DNA of 54,390 bases from an uncultured Eubacterium sp. (GCA_910578975.1 CAJTRZ010000013.1:1-54390), one strand, 5' to 3'; positions 23,437 to 32,812 are shown, counted from the first letter of the stretch. The notes: generated by a model not told the origin, from the sequence alone. A program made the numbers and translations.

Positions 23437-23709
23437 TTAATCTTCAACTGTCACATCAATATCTTCCAGCAATTCTGAAAAAATCTTTCCTATGTAATCA
23501 ATCTCCGACTCATCATCTACTAATTCATAAACAGCTTCTTCATCTTCGTCATTAGATATGTCTTTTAATATATAAGCTTCTGCTTCCTCATCCTCGCCGT
23601 CACTATCTGTCACGAGAATGTAATTTACATTATTAATTCTTGTTTCTTCAATAACAAACATCTCTATCTCTTTGCCGTCTTCGTCTACAAAAATAATCAT
23701 TTCTTCCAT
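23437..23709 (-). CDS. DUF1292 family small acidic protein (YrzB-like)
   Basis: A 90-residue, strongly acidic protein with the DUF1292 pattern IIFVDEDGKEIEMFVIEETRINNVNYILVTD...EAYILKDI...YELVDDESE. Function is unknown. It belongs to the conserved ireB-ruvX-DUF1292 cluster of Firmicutes and lies about 45 bases after ruvX. Confidence 0.88.
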   Translation of the reverse strand: MEEMIIFVDEDGKEIEMFVIEETRINNVNYILVTDSDGEDEEAEAYILKDISNDEDEEAVYELVDDESEIDYIGKIFSELLEDIDVTVED

Positions 23710-23754
23710 TTTTAATCACTTCACCTTTCAATTTTATCGGCATTCATATCATTT

Positions 23755-24177
23755 TTATTCTGCTTTACTGTTCAGATAATCTTCAAGTATTACCTTTGCT
23801 GCCACCATATCTACATAATTATATCTGTCTTCTTTTTTTATGCCCATCAAATCCATAATTTCGTATGCTTCTACTGTAGTAAGTCTTTCATCCTGAAAAA
23901 TAATTTCTTTTCCTGTTCTACGCTCCAACATATGCGCAAACTCTTTTGTTTTCCTGACCCGCTCTCCCTCACTGCCATCTAACATTACCGGATATCCAAG
24001 TATCACCTTATCTACCTGATATTCTTCAATCAATGCTTCAATACGTGCCATTGTCTGTCTTAATTTATTGGGAGACTTTCTACGGACGATTTCCACTCCT
24101 GTTGCAGTAAGCCCTAGTTCATCTGACACAGCAACACCTACTGTTTTCGAACCAAAGTCCAATGCTAATAATCTCAT
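23755..24177 (-). CDS. ruvX: RuvX/YqgF family RNase H-fold protein
   Basis: A 140-residue YqgF protein: RLLALDFGSKTVGVAVSDELG at the N terminus carries the first acidic residue, VILGYPVMLDGSEGERVRKTKEFA and FQDERLTTVEAYEIM the others, and VDMVAAKVILEDYL the last. The family is a putative Holliday-junction or pre-16S rRNA 5'-end nuclease; the rRNA role is shown in E. coli. The gene follows ireB and precedes DUF1292, as in Bacillus (yrzL-yrrK-yrzB). Confidence 0.94.
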   Translation of the reverse strand: MRLLALDFGSKTVGVAVSDELGLTATGVEIVRRKSPNKLRQTMARIEALIEEYQVDKVILGYPVMLDGSEGERVRKTKEFAHMLERRTGKEIIFQDERLTTVEAYEIMDLMGIKKEDRYNYVDMVAAKVILEDYLNSKAE

Positions 24178-24228
24178 ATTCTCTTAACCTTTTTCTAATC
24201 AATCAAACCATAAAGAAATCTAAAAAAA

Positions 24229-24489
24229 TTACTTAAGTTTATTATTGATATAATACTTTACAGCCTCTTCAATGAGTTCATCACGCTCCACCTTCATAAT
24301 AAGGCTTCTTGCGTTTTTATGACTGGTAATATAAGTCGGATCTCCTGACATAATATATCCTACAATCTGATTTACCGGATTATAACCTTTCTCAGATAAC
24401 GCTTCGTATACCTGCTTAAAAATCTCCTCTACTCCCAGTTTCTGTTCTTGTCCTACATTGAAGTACTGTGTGTTTTCTAAATTATTCAT
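24229..24489 (-). CDS. ireB: IreB/DUF965 family regulatory phosphoprotein
   Basis: An 86-residue protein with the typical block VYEALSEKGYNPVNQIVGYIMSGDPTYITSHKNARSLI. In Enterococcus faecalis IreB is phosphorylated on N-terminal threonines by the PASTA kinase IreK and influences cephalosporin resistance. Here Thr7 lies in the matching N-terminal region (NTQYFNVGQEQ). It is the first gene of the ireB-ruvX-DUF1292 cluster. Confidence 0.92.
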   Translation of the reverse strand: MNNLENTQYFNVGQEQKLGVEEIFKQVYEALSEKGYNPVNQIVGYIMSGDPTYITSHKNARSLIMKVERDELIEEAVKYYINNKLK

Positions 24490-24546
24490 CTCATCACGTC
24501 CTTTTTTTGCCTTTTTTGGCAGTATAGTATAAGTTTAATATAAAAG

Positions 24547-25842
24547 TTATCTAGTGGCAAGCATTATTTCATCATTTATAAAGTCTTTTATCTTAACCTC
24601 AATGACTTTACCTGACACATCGTCTTTGCTCTCCATTGCAACTTCTATGTAATTTCTGGTGTGCCCTGCATAATACTCTCTTCCATCTATTTTTTTAATT
24701 TCCTCAAACAATACAAATTCTTTCTGCCCTATAAAACTTTCTCTGTACTTTTTTGTAAGTTCCATTCCCACTTGAATTAATCGTTCACTGCGCCTAGATT
24801 TTTCTTTTTCTTCAATCTGATTTGGCATATTTGCTGCTACTGTGCCATTTCTTTTTGAGTATTTAAATACATGTAGCTGTGCAAATCCTACAGTGCTTGC
24901 GAACTCTGCTGTAGTTTCAAAATCAGACATACTCTCTCCCGGAAATCCTACGATAATATCTGTAGTAATTGCCGGGTTTTCAAATGCCTGTCTTAGTAAG
25001 CCGCATTTTTCTAAATATTCTTTCGTTGTATAATGTCTGTTCATAGATTTTAAAATGCTATCACATCCACTTTGCAATGACAAATGAAAATGAGGGCATA
25101 TTTTTTTTACTTTTCGTAATCTATCCACAAACTCCACTGTAATAATTTCGGGATCTATAGAACCCAATCTGATTCTTTCTATTCCATCTACTTCATCTGC
25201 CATTTCAATGACATCAATTAATCGTTTATCTCCATCCTGATAAAACCCTAAATTAATTCCTGTTAAAACAATTTCACAAAATCCACTTTCTGCCAGCCTT
25301 TCCATCTCATTTTTTATATTAACCAGTTTACGGCTTCTTATTCTTCCTCTGGCATATGGTATAATACAATATGAACAGAAATTATTACAGCCATCCTGTA
25401 TTTTCATATGTGCCCGTGTATGCTCTGTGACTGTAGAAATTTCCAAATCTTCATATTTCTCTGTATGATTAATGTCTATTACATGAATATTCTCTTGCTT
25501 TTCAAAAAAAGTATCAAGAATTTCCACAATATCTTTTTTCTTATTATTTCCAACAATAATATCAATAGACAAATCTTCTTTTATTTTTTCTGTGGCAGTC
25601 TGAACATAACATCCTGTAGCCACCACCACTGACTCTGGATTTTTTGACTTTGCCTTATGTAGCATCTGTCTGGATTTTCTATCTGCCATATTCGTAACAG
25701 AACATGTATTTACAATATACACATCTGCTTTTTCTGTAAAATCTACAATTTCATATCCGCTTTTCTCTAATAATTGAGTCATAGCCTCTGTTTCATAGGA
25801 ATTTACTTTACAGCCTAAATTATGTAATGCTGCCTTACGCAT
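24547..25842 (-). CDS. mtaB: tRNA t6A37 methylthiotransferase
   Basis: A 431-residue radical-SAM methylthiotransferase making ms2t6A at tRNA position 37. The N-terminal UPF0004 domain (LGCKVNSYETEAM, NTCSVTNMADRKSR, VATGCYVQ) carries three Cys for one iron-sulfur cluster. The radical-SAM motif CNNFCSYC holds the second. A C-terminal TRAM domain follows (FIGQKEFVLFEEIK...GHTRNYIEV). KVNSYETEAM favours MtaB over MiaB. In Bacillus mtaB follows rsmE directly; here thiI, its desulfurase and an HPr-like gene intervene. Confidence 0.93.
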   Translation of the reverse strand: MRKAALHNLGCKVNSYETEAMTQLLEKSGYEIVDFTEKADVYIVNTCSVTNMADRKSRQMLHKAKSKNPESVVVATGCYVQTATEKIKEDLSIDIIVGNNKKKDIVEILDTFFEKQENIHVIDINHTEKYEDLEISTVTEHTRAHMKIQDGCNNFCSYCIIPYARGRIRSRKLVNIKNEMERLAESGFCEIVLTGINLGFYQDGDKRLIDVIEMADEVDGIERIRLGSIDPEIITVEFVDRLRKVKKICPHFHLSLQSGCDSILKSMNRHYTTKEYLEKCGLLRQAFENPAITTDIIVGFPGESMSDFETTAEFASTVGFAQLHVFKYSKRNGTVAANMPNQIEEKEKSRRSERLIQVGMELTKKYRESFIGQKEFVLFEEIKKIDGREYYAGHTRNYIEVAMESKDDVSGKVIEVKIKDFINDEIMLATR

Positions 25843-25903
25843 AAAACTTCTCCTTTTTCCGACAATTTTACTATCTTTTTATATGAATTTATGATTTCTC
25901 CGA

Positions 25904-25932
25904 TTGAACAATGCTCTAATACGTGATATTAT
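25904..25932 (+). promoter_or_regulatory. promoter of the HPr-like gene
   Basis: TTGAAC (25904-25909) and TATTAT (25927-25932) are 17 bases apart. Transcription would start near 25940. This rules out the upstream in-frame ATG at 25904 as the translation start. Confidence 0.65.
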
Positions 25933-25963
25933 GTATTTATTAAGAAAGAGAGGTGTGTTTAAA

Positions 25964-26191
25964 ATGAAAACAGTGACAATCAATCTTGGTTCAATAGATA
26001 AAGTAAAATCTTTTGTCAATGATATAACAAAGTTTGATAGTGACTTCGATTTAGTTTCAGGCCGCTACGTTATTGATGCAAAATCAATTATGGGAATCTT
26101 TAGTTTAGACCTTTCAAAACCAATTGATTTAAATATACATAGCGAATCAAATGTTGAAGATATTTTAGAAGTACTTGAAAAATATAAATAA
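25964..26191 (+). CDS. HPr-like protein without the phosphorylatable histidine
   Basis: A 75-residue protein with the HPr fold pattern (MKTVTINLGSIDKVKSFVNDITKF...SGRYVIDAKSIMGIFSLDL...VEDILEVLEKYK). The regulatory-serine motif is kept (KSIMGIFSLDL, Ser41, matching Ser46 of HPr). The N-terminal GIHARPA motif with His15 is absent, so it cannot carry phosphate from enzyme I. That resembles Crh of Bacillus, which acts only through Ser46 in catabolite repression. Whether HPr kinase acts on it is inference. It is the only plus-strand gene in this stretch, with its own promoter and terminators. Confidence 0.85.
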   Translation: MKTVTINLGSIDKVKSFVNDITKFDSDFDLVSGRYVIDAKSIMGIFSLDLSKPIDLNIHSESNVEDILEVLEKYK

Positions 26192-26206
26192 ATTGACTTC
26201 CTTCAG

Positions 26207-26285
26207 CGTAATAATATATTAGACAGCAATATATTATTACGTTGGTTGTTTCTTTTCAGGGACCAGTCAGCAATGGCTGGTCCTT
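26207..26285 (+). terminator. double hairpin terminator region of the HPr-like gene
   Basis: A perfect 14-bp AT-rich stem (26207-26220 with 26228-26241) is followed by a second stem GGACCAG...CTGGTCC ending at about 26282 with a TTTTTT run. The second is a standard terminator. It lies between converging genes, with thiI ending at 26310 on the other strand. Confidence 0.8.
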
Positions 26286-26309
26286 TTTTATTCTATAAAA
26301 ACCCAGCTT

Positions 26310-27488
26310 TTACTGAATCTTTATCAGTTCTGCTGTATTTATCGCTTCCTCAAACATTCTGTCAATCTCTTCTGCTAATTTTTTCTCTGAGTTCTTAATC
26401 ACATTTATATTCGGTTTCGTTACCGGATGTTTGGCTACAAAAGTAGTACAACAGTCTTCATATGGAAGAATAGAAGTTTCATAACTTCCAATCTTTAATG
26501 ATACATCCACAATTTCCTGCTTATCAAAAGCAATTACCGGACGGAATACCGGCATTGTACAGACTTCATTTGTTGCTGCAAGGCTCTGCATCGTCTGGCT
26601 CGCCACCTGCCCAATGGACTCTCCTGTGATTAGTCCATGAGCCCCTTCCTGTTTTGCAAAATACTCAGCAATCTTCATCATGTATCTACGCATGATAATT
26701 GTCAACTCGTCATGTGGACATTTATCATAAATATACATCTGAATATCTGTAAAATTCACGACATACAGATTCATTGGTCCTGAATATTTTGACACAATCT
26801 TTGCAAGGTCTACTACCTTCTGTTTTGCTCTCTCGGATGTGTATGGCGGTGCATGGAAGTACACTGCATCTACTACCACACCACGCTTTGCCGTCATCCA
26901 GCCAGCTACAGGACTGTCAATTCCTCCAGATAAGAGTAGCATCGCTTTTCCTGCTGTTCCTACAGGCATGCCCCCCGGTCCCGGAAGTATCTTAGAGTAG
27001 ATATTAATATGATTTCTGATTTCTACATTGAAAATCACATCAGGCTGATGTACATCCACGATAAGTTGTGGAAAAGCATCCAATATTCTGCCGCCAAGCT
27101 CTGCATTTATCTCCATGGAATCCATTGGATAATTCTTTCTGGCACGTCTTGCCATCACTTTAAAAGTGAAATTCTTATCTTCATAATTTTCTTCAATATA
27201 TTTTACAACATTATCTGCCAGATCATCGAATCCATTATCATCAATCTGCACCATCGGACAAATGCCTACAATGCCAAACACATGCTGCAGGGCGTCAACT
27301 GCCTCATCATAATCGTATTCACTCAGTGCTGTAGCATAAACTCTTCCGTTTTCTTTTGTTACCTGAAACTCTCCGTCTATTTTATCCAGAGCTCTTTTAG
27401 CATTGTCCACCAATGCATTCTCAAATAAATATCTGTTCTTTCCTTTTACACCAATCTCGGCATATTTTATCAAAAACGCTTTAAACAT
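26310..27488 (-). CDS. thiI: tRNA 4-thiouridine sulfurtransferase
   Basis: A 392-residue protein that makes 4-thiouridine at tRNA position 8 and may supply sulfur for thiamine. It has an N-terminal ferredoxin-like and THUMP domain (about 1-165) and a PP-loop ATPase domain with LLLSGGIDSPVAGW. The C-terminal rhodanese domain of E. coli ThiI is absent, as is usual in Firmicutes. The cysteine desulfurase gene four bases upstream is the dedicated sulfur donor, as with Bacillus nifZ-thiI. Confidence 0.95.
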   Translation of the reverse strand: MFKAFLIKYAEIGVKGKNRYLFENALVDNAKRALDKIDGEFQVTKENGRVYATALSEYDYDEAVDALQHVFGIVGICPMVQIDDNGFDDLADNVVKYIEENYEDKNFTFKVMARRARKNYPMDSMEINAELGGRILDAFPQLIVDVHQPDVIFNVEIRNHINIYSKILPGPGGMPVGTAGKAMLLLSGGIDSPVAGWMTAKRGVVVDAVYFHAPPYTSERAKQKVVDLAKIVSKYSGPMNLYVVNFTDIQMYIYDKCPHDELTIIMRRYMMKIAEYFAKQEGAHGLITGESIGQVASQTMQSLAATNEVCTMPVFRPVIAFDKQEIVDVSLKIGSYETSILPYEDCCTTFVAKHPVTKPNINVIKNSEKKLAEEIDRMFEEAINTAELIKIQ

Positions 27489-27491
27489 CTC

Positions 27492-28646
27492 TTATCTCCT
27501 AACATATTTTCTTAAAACCGGCAGTAATTCCTTTAACTGCTCTATGCAATAATCAATTTCTTCTTTTGTATTAAACTCACAAAAACTAAATCGTATGGTT
27601 GAACCGAGCAAATCTTTTTCTATATTCATTGCCTTTAATGTTCTGCTGACTGATGGTCTATTAGACGAACAGGCACTTCCTGCCGAAACATATATTCCTT
27701 TCTCTTCCAAAGCATGGAGTAATACTTCACTTCGTACTCCACCAAAACTGGCACTGACAATATGAGCAGCTCCATCACTACCTTTTCGGCTATTAACTGT
27801 CACATTTTCTATGTCTGACAATTTGTCTATGAGATAGTCTTTTAGCTCTGTCATTCTGTCAACATTTTGTTCCAGATTATCATAACAATCCTTTGCTGCT
27901 TGTCCAATCCCTGCAATTCCCGGTACATTTTCCGTTCCGGAACGGATGCCGTCCTGCTGTCCTCCACCGGATATAATTGGATTAATTTTTGTATTTTTCT
28001 TAATATAAATAAATCCACTTCCCTTTGGACCATGAATCTTATGACCACTGACAGTTAAAATATCAATATCTTCTTTCTTTGGTCTGATTTCCATTTTGCC
28101 AAACGCCTGAATGGCATCTACATGAAATACTACCTTGGGATTTACTGTTTTTATATATTTCCCAATTTCACCTATTGGCTGTATCGCTCCTACTTCATTA
28201 TTAACATACATTACCGAAACAAGAATGGTATCTGTACTCATCTCTTTTTTCAACGCTTTCATATCCACCACGCCCCACTGGTCTACCGGCAGATATATAA
28301 CCTCATATCCCTCTTTTTCCAAATACTTCATCGGACTTGCTACGGACGAATGCTCTACTTCTGTTGTAATAATTTTATTTCCACTACGTTTATTTGCTTC
28401 TGCCACACCCACAGTAGCCAGATTATTTCCCTCTGTGCCACCGGATGTGAAATATATTTCTTTTTCATCTACTTTTAAGATTTTTGCAATATTTTCTTTT
28501 GCTGTTTTTATATACTTTTCTGCTTCCACTCCTACCATGTGCATGGATGATGGATTTCCATAGTCCTCTGTCATGGTTTTTACTACGATATCTTTCACTG
28601 AATCTGTAACCTTTGTGGTTGCCGAATTGTCAAAATACGCTTTCAT
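27492..28646 (-). CDS. cysteine desulfurase (NifS/IscS family), partner of ThiI
   Basis: A 384-residue pyridoxal-phosphate enzyme that takes sulfur from cysteine. It begins AYFDNSATTKV, has the HSS motif in TTEVEHSSVASPM, the PLP lysine in TVSGHKIHGPKGSGF and the catalytic Cys in VSAGSACSSNRPS, where the short loop places it in group I (NifS/IscS). Direct linkage to thiI suggests that tRNA thiolation is its main duty. No iscU follows. Confidence 0.93.
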   Translation of the reverse strand: MKAYFDNSATTKVTDSVKDIVVKTMTEDYGNPSSMHMVGVEAEKYIKTAKENIAKILKVDEKEIYFTSGGTEGNNLATVGVAEANKRSGNKIITTEVEHSSVASPMKYLEKEGYEVIYLPVDQWGVVDMKALKKEMSTDTILVSVMYVNNEVGAIQPIGEIGKYIKTVNPKVVFHVDAIQAFGKMEIRPKKEDIDILTVSGHKIHGPKGSGFIYIKKNTKINPIISGGGQQDGIRSGTENVPGIAGIGQAAKDCYDNLEQNVDRMTELKDYLIDKLSDIENVTVNSRKGSDGAAHIVSASFGGVRSEVLLHALEEKGIYVSAGSACSSNRPSVSRTLKAMNIEKDLLGSTIRFSFCEFNTKEEIDYCIEQLKELLPVLRKYVRR

Positions 28647-28667
28647 TTCTTTATCCCTTCTAAGTTT

Positions 28668-29405
28668 CTATTCTTCCATTAAATACATTAACACTGACAT
28701 CACTGCCATTCCCGCAGTCTCCGTCCGAAGAATTCTCTTCCCCAAGGTGATTGGTTTTGCCCCACTTTGCCCAGCCAGCTCCACCTCTTCCTTTGCGAAA
28801 CCTCCCTCTGAACCAATAAAAATTCCAATCTTCATTCCCGGCTTTATCTCAGAAATTACTTGCCTGGTATGCCCCATGTTTTCTGCCTCTTCATAAGGAA
28901 TGAGTATCATGTCCATATCTTTTGCCATGGCAAGTGCCTGACCATATGTGACAGGAGCACTGACCTGTGGGATGATTCCACGCTTTGACTGTTTTGCCGC
29001 GCTCTCAGCAATCGCATTCCAGCGCTTAGTCTTATTGGCTGCCTTTTTCGCATCAAGTTTCACCACACAGCGTTTGGTGGACATAGGAACAATCTCATAG
29101 GCACCCAGTTCAATCATCTTCTGGATAATCAATTCCATCTTATCGCCCTTTGGCAACGCCTGAAATAAGGTTACCTGAATTGGCAATTCCCTTGTCTGTC
29201 CATTCACATCTTCAATATCTGCAACCACTTCATCATCATGAAACTGACGAATCACACAGACATATTCTCTGTCACTGCCATCACTCACCAAAACCGTCTC
29301 TCCCACTTTCATGCGAAGAACATTTTTTATGTGGTTGACATCTTTACCTGTAATAGAAACAGATTGTTCACCAATCTGTTCCTGCTCTACAAAAAAACGA
29401 TACAT
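28668..29405 (-). CDS. rsmE: 16S rRNA m3U1498 methyltransferase
   Basis: A 245-residue SPOUT methyltransferase: an N-terminal PUA-like domain (MYRFFVEQEQIGEQSVSITG...HIKNVLRMKVGE) and the knotted SAM-binding domain (IGIFIGSEGGFAKEEVELA, LGKRILRTETAGMAVMSVL). It methylates U1498 of 16S rRNA. It follows prmA by 27 bases, the conserved prmA-rsmE order. Confidence 0.96.
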   Translation of the reverse strand: MYRFFVEQEQIGEQSVSITGKDVNHIKNVLRMKVGETVLVSDGSDREYVCVIRQFHDDEVVADIEDVNGQTRELPIQVTLFQALPKGDKMELIIQKMIELGAYEIVPMSTKRCVVKLDAKKAANKTKRWNAIAESAAKQSKRGIIPQVSAPVTYGQALAMAKDMDMILIPYEEAENMGHTRQVISEIKPGMKIGIFIGSEGGFAKEEVELAGQSGAKPITLGKRILRTETAGMAVMSVLMYLMEE

Positions 29406-29432
29406 CTCTTTTGTCCGGATTTCCTTTCGCTG

Positions 29433-30398
29433 TTATTTTTTCAATGCAATGATACTGCGCCAATCCCCTTGATTTACAATATCTTTTAATGCAAGGTTGT
29501 TATTCTTTTCTACTGCTTCTTTTACTTCATCTTCTTTCATATAGATAATCCCTGATGAAATAAAGATGCCGCCTGGTTTTAAAAACCTGTCTACCATTCC
29601 TGCAATCGGAATAATAACATCAGCTAAAATATTTGCCACCACAATGTCATATTGTTTCTTCTCAAACTTGTCCTGTAACTGTGTATCATCTAAAACATTC
29701 CCGGCAATTACTTCCACATCATCCATTGGCATTTTATTGACATGGAAGTTTTCTCCTACAGCCTGAATCGCTGCCGGGTCAATGTCTGTCATATCTACAT
29801 CAGCCGCACCTAATTTCTTTGCCACAATGGATAAAATACCACTGCCACAGCCAAGGTCTAATACATTATCTCCATCTTTTACATATTTTATTAACTGTTT
29901 AATACACAACTGTGTGGTATCATGCTTTCCTGTACCAAATGCCGTACCCGGATCGATCTCTATCATTTCCATATCTTTATGGTCATCGTCCAATACTTCC
30001 CAGGTAGGTTTAATAAAGAAATTGTCCACTGTAAAGGATTTAAAATATTTCTTCCAGTTGTTTACCCAGTCCACATCTTCTGTCATACTCTTTTCAATGG
30101 TCCCCTCACCAATATTTATAAATGTATTTGCTTCTTTTAATTTTTTACGAAGAGCATCTAATAACTGTTCATCGTTTTGATCCTCTGCATTCTCTTCTGT
30201 GTAAAAACTAATGTAGGCTGTTCCGTCATCCTCCGGCAGTTCTGCAAGATAGTCAATAAACTGCGCTTCCTTGTCTTCCTGTGAAATCTGCACATTGTCC
30301 TCTATCTGTACACCACCGATTCCTAATTCCATAAGAATACCACTGACAAAATCTTCTGCCTGTGTAGTTGTCTTTAGTCTGTATTTGTTCCACTTCAT
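29433..30398 (-). CDS. prmA: ribosomal protein L11 methyltransferase
   Basis: A 321-residue SAM methyltransferase that trimethylates L11. The start at 30398 is preferred because TTGGAGA lies six bases upstream; the longer frame would begin with TTG. The N-terminal substrate domain is followed by the Rossmann fold with DPGTAFGTGKHDTTQL, VLDLGCGSGILSIVAKKLG and the NPPY-like VVANILADVI motif characteristic of PrmA. In Bacillus it follows dnaJ; here the deacetylase gene lies between. Confidence 0.95.
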   Translation of the reverse strand: MKWNKYRLKTTTQAEDFVSGILMELGIGGVQIEDNVQISQEDKEAQFIDYLAELPEDDGTAYISFYTEENAEDQNDEQLLDALRKKLKEANTFINIGEGTIEKSMTEDVDWVNNWKKYFKSFTVDNFFIKPTWEVLDDDHKDMEMIEIDPGTAFGTGKHDTTQLCIKQLIKYVKDGDNVLDLGCGSGILSIVAKKLGAADVDMTDIDPAAIQAVGENFHVNKMPMDDVEVIAGNVLDDTQLQDKFEKKQYDIVVANILADVIIPIAGMVDRFLKPGGIFISSGIIYMKEDEVKEAVEKNNNLALKDIVNQGDWRSIIALKK

Positions 30399-30541
30399 AA
30401 AATTCTCCAAACCTTTCTATCTGAGAAGAACTTTCTTTCTATTATCGATAACCATATCCCATAGATACATTTTACCATATGCTTTAACCAAAATATCATA
30501 TCACACTGAGAATAATTAGGCAAATAACTCTAGTTCGATTT

Positions 30542-31567
30542 TTAGAAATCTCCTAATTTACCAAATTTGTATCCCATTTCTTCCCATTTGGTCAGTAATT
30601 CATCCATTATTTCTCCATTGGTTTTTGAAGTATTATGAAGCAATACAACTGCACCAGGATGAATTCGTTTCAACAGTTTATCAAACGCCTCTTCCTTTGT
30701 TGGCTGTGCATCTGCATTCCAATCCACATAAGCAAGGCTCCAGAAAAACGTTTTATATCCACGCTCCTGTGCCAGTTTTAAATTTTCAACATCATATTTA
30801 CCCTGTGGAGGTCTGTAATATTTCGTCATTTCCTTGCCAGTAATCTCCTTATACAAATGTTCCACATCTGCCAGCTCATTATAAAACTTTTCCTTACTCA
30901 TACCCACAATATTTGGATGATTATATGTATGATTCCCTATGGTATGCCCTTCTTTTACAATTTGTTTTACAAGGTCACGATTCTCTTTTAAGAAATGTCC
31001 CACCGCAAAAAATGTAGCCTTTACCTTATGTTTTTTTAATGCTTTTAAAATCTCAGGTGTGTTGCCATTTTCATATCCGCAGTCAAAAGTCAAATATATC
31101 ATTTTCTTGTCTGATGATCCAACATAATATGCACCATATTTTTTCATAACATCTGGTGATTCCGTGCCTGTGGGCTGTGCTTCTGATGTTCCAAATCCCA
31201 GCCCCCAGTTTTCTCCATTTTGGATTATGCCTGACACTGGCATAACTCTCTCCTGTATTGCACCTGCTCCTCTTCCAACAAAAAAAGCAGTTACAAATAA
31301 TCCAAGCACTACAATACACTTTGTGGCTCTTGAACCTGCCCCGCTTTTTTTTCTATTATTATTCAATTTTTCCTTACAGCTGTTATTTCGTTTTCTCATG
31401 AAATGCAACCTATTTATTAATATTACTAAATTATATATAGCATCTGCACTTTTTATTCTATTTAACGAATTATCTTTTCCTTTGTTTCCAGAAATACTGC
31501 TATCTGTTGGTTCTCTTGTCCACTCTAGTTTATTTACATCAAAAATCATATACCTTCTTCTTTGCAT
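30542..31567 (-). CDS. pdaA: polysaccharide deacetylase, PdaA-like (spore cortex muramic-delta-lactam)
   Basis: A 341-residue NodB-fold deacetylase. After a 56-residue basic N-terminal part comes a transmembrane segment (KCIVVLGLFVTAFFVG), a linker, and the NodB domain from about 150 (IYLTFDCGYENGNTPEIL with the catalytic Asp, EGHTIGNHTYNHPN with the metal-binding His pair, YYRPPQGKYD, and VVLLHNTS near the end). This matches the PdaA group that forms muramic-delta-lactam in spore cortex. An ATG at 31399 (MRKRNNSCKEK) with AGG nine bases upstream is an alternative start giving 285 residues, closer to PdaA length. It lies behind the dnaJ terminator. Confidence 0.85.
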   Translation of the reverse strand: MQRRRYMIFDVNKLEWTREPTDSSISGNKGKDNSLNRIKSADAIYNLVILINRLHFMRKRNNSCKEKLNNNRKKSGAGSRATKCIVVLGLFVTAFFVGRGAGAIQERVMPVSGIIQNGENWGLGFGTSEAQPTGTESPDVMKKYGAYYVGSSDKKMIYLTFDCGYENGNTPEILKALKKHKVKATFFAVGHFLKENRDLVKQIVKEGHTIGNHTYNHPNIVGMSKEKFYNELADVEHLYKEITGKEMTKYYRPPQGKYDVENLKLAQERGYKTFFWSLAYVDWNADAQPTKEEAFDKLLKRIHPGAVVLLHNTSKTNGEIMDELLTKWEEMGYKFGKLGDF

Positions 31568-31620
31568 TGTTTCCGGCTTTCGGAAACCTTCTCCATATTA
31601 ATATACGTTATTTTTGCTAC

Positions 31621-31648
31621 TAAAAAAAGGGCTAAAGCCCTTTTTTTA
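31621..31648 (-). terminator. terminator at the end of the hrcA-grpE-dnaK-dnaJ operon
   Basis: A 13-bp perfect stem (TAAAAAAAGGGCT / AGCCCTTTTTTTA) with a 2-base loop. It overlaps the dnaJ stop codon and reads as a terminator in both directions. Confidence 0.9.
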
Positions 31649-32812
31649 GAAAAATTTCTTTTTTTTCTTTTTCTCTTGTTTTTCTTCCGGTTTGTTATCG
31701 CCAAACTCATTTAACGTGTTTCCAGAAATCTCATCTAATTTCTTTATCAAATCTTTCTGTTCGCTGCTAAGTTTTGTAGGAACTTTCACAACCAATGTTG
31801 AGTACTGATCTCCTCTTGAATTCTGGTTGTGCACGTGGCAAACTCCTTTGCCTTTCAGTCTAATGCGGGTACCTGTTTGTGTTCCTGGTTTAATATTGAA
31901 CTTAACATCTCCATCAATTGTTTTCACACGAATATCGCCACCTAATGCTGCCTGTGCGAACGAAATAGAAGTTGTGCTGTATAGATTCATTCCGTCACGC
32001 TCAAATTCATTACTTGGCGCTACACGGATATCTACCAACAAGTCTCCTCTTGGTCCACCATTTGTTCCCGGCTCGCCTTCTCCTGTCTTACGGATACGCT
32101 GCATATCATCAATACCTGCCGGAATTTCAATGCTGATTCTCTTTCTCGTATTTTTGTAACCTGCTCCATGGCACTCTGGACACTTTTCTTTGATAACCTT
32201 CCCTGTACCATTACAATCCGGACAAACCTGTGTACTCTGCATCATGCCAAACATGGTCTGCTGACGCGATACATACTGTCCCTGTCCATTACATTTGCTA
32301 CATGTCTCTGGTGATGTCCCCGGTTTTGCACCATTTCCCCCACAAGTCTTACATTCTTCTTTATAATTGATTGTCACTTCTTTTGTACAGCCAAAAACAG
32401 CCTCCTCGAAAGTAATTCGAAGTCCGGTTCTCACATCAGCACCTCGCCTTGGTCCATTACTTGGTCCTCTACGGCGTCCACCGCCAAACAAATCACCAAA
32501 AATATCTCCAAATCCGCTACCACCGAAAATATCTCCAAAATCAAAATCACTAAAATCAAATCCACCGGCACCTCCGGCTCCGCCTTCAAAAGCTGCATGA
32601 CCGAACTGATCATACTGTCTTCTCTTATCAGCATCACTTAATACCGCATACGCTTCTGATGCCTCTTTAAACTTTGCCGCAGCTTCTTCATCTCCCGGGT
32701 TTGCATCCGGATGGTATTTCTTCGCCAACTGCCTATATGCTTTTTTCAATGCTGCTTCATCGGCATTCTTATCAACACCCAGCACTTCATAATAATCTCT
32801 CTTATCTGCCAT
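31646..32812 (-). CDS. dnaJ: chaperone DnaJ
   Basis: Hsp40 co-chaperone of 388 residues. The start at 32812 is set by GGAAGG seven bases upstream. It has a J-domain with HPD (KKYHPDANPG), a Gly/Phe-rich linker (GGAGGFDFSDFDFGDIFGG), four CxxCxGxG zinc repeats (CKTCGGNG, CSKCNGQG, CPDCNGTG, CPECHGAG) and the C-terminal substrate domain. It ends in a poly-Lys tail (EEKQEKKKKKKFF). It is the last gene of the heat-shock operon. Confidence 0.98.
   Translation of the reverse strand: MADKRDYYEVLGVDKNADEAALKKAYRQLAKKYHPDANPGDEEAAAKFKEASEAYAVLSDADKRRQYDQFGHAAFEGGAGGAGGFDFSDFDFGDIFGGSGFGDIFGDLFGGGRRRGPSNGPRRGADVRTGLRITFEEAVFGCTKEVTINYKEECKTCGGNGAKPGTSPETCSKCNGQGQYVSRQQTMFGMMQSTQVCPDCNGTGKVIKEKCPECHGAGYKNTRKRISIEIPAGIDDMQRIRKTGEGEPGTNGGPRGDLLVDIRVAPSNEFERDGMNLYSTTSISFAQAALGGDIRVKTIDGDVKFNIKPGTQTGTRIRLKGKGVCHVHNQNSRGDQYSTLVVKVPTKLSSEQKDLIKKLDEISGNTLNEFGDNKPEEKQEKKKKKKFF

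Noticed and set aside
28122..28563. Plus-strand ORFs of 118 and 142 codons inside the cysteine desulfurase gene
   Set aside because: They are antisense to a fully conserved gene and have no ribosome binding sites. They are shadow frames.
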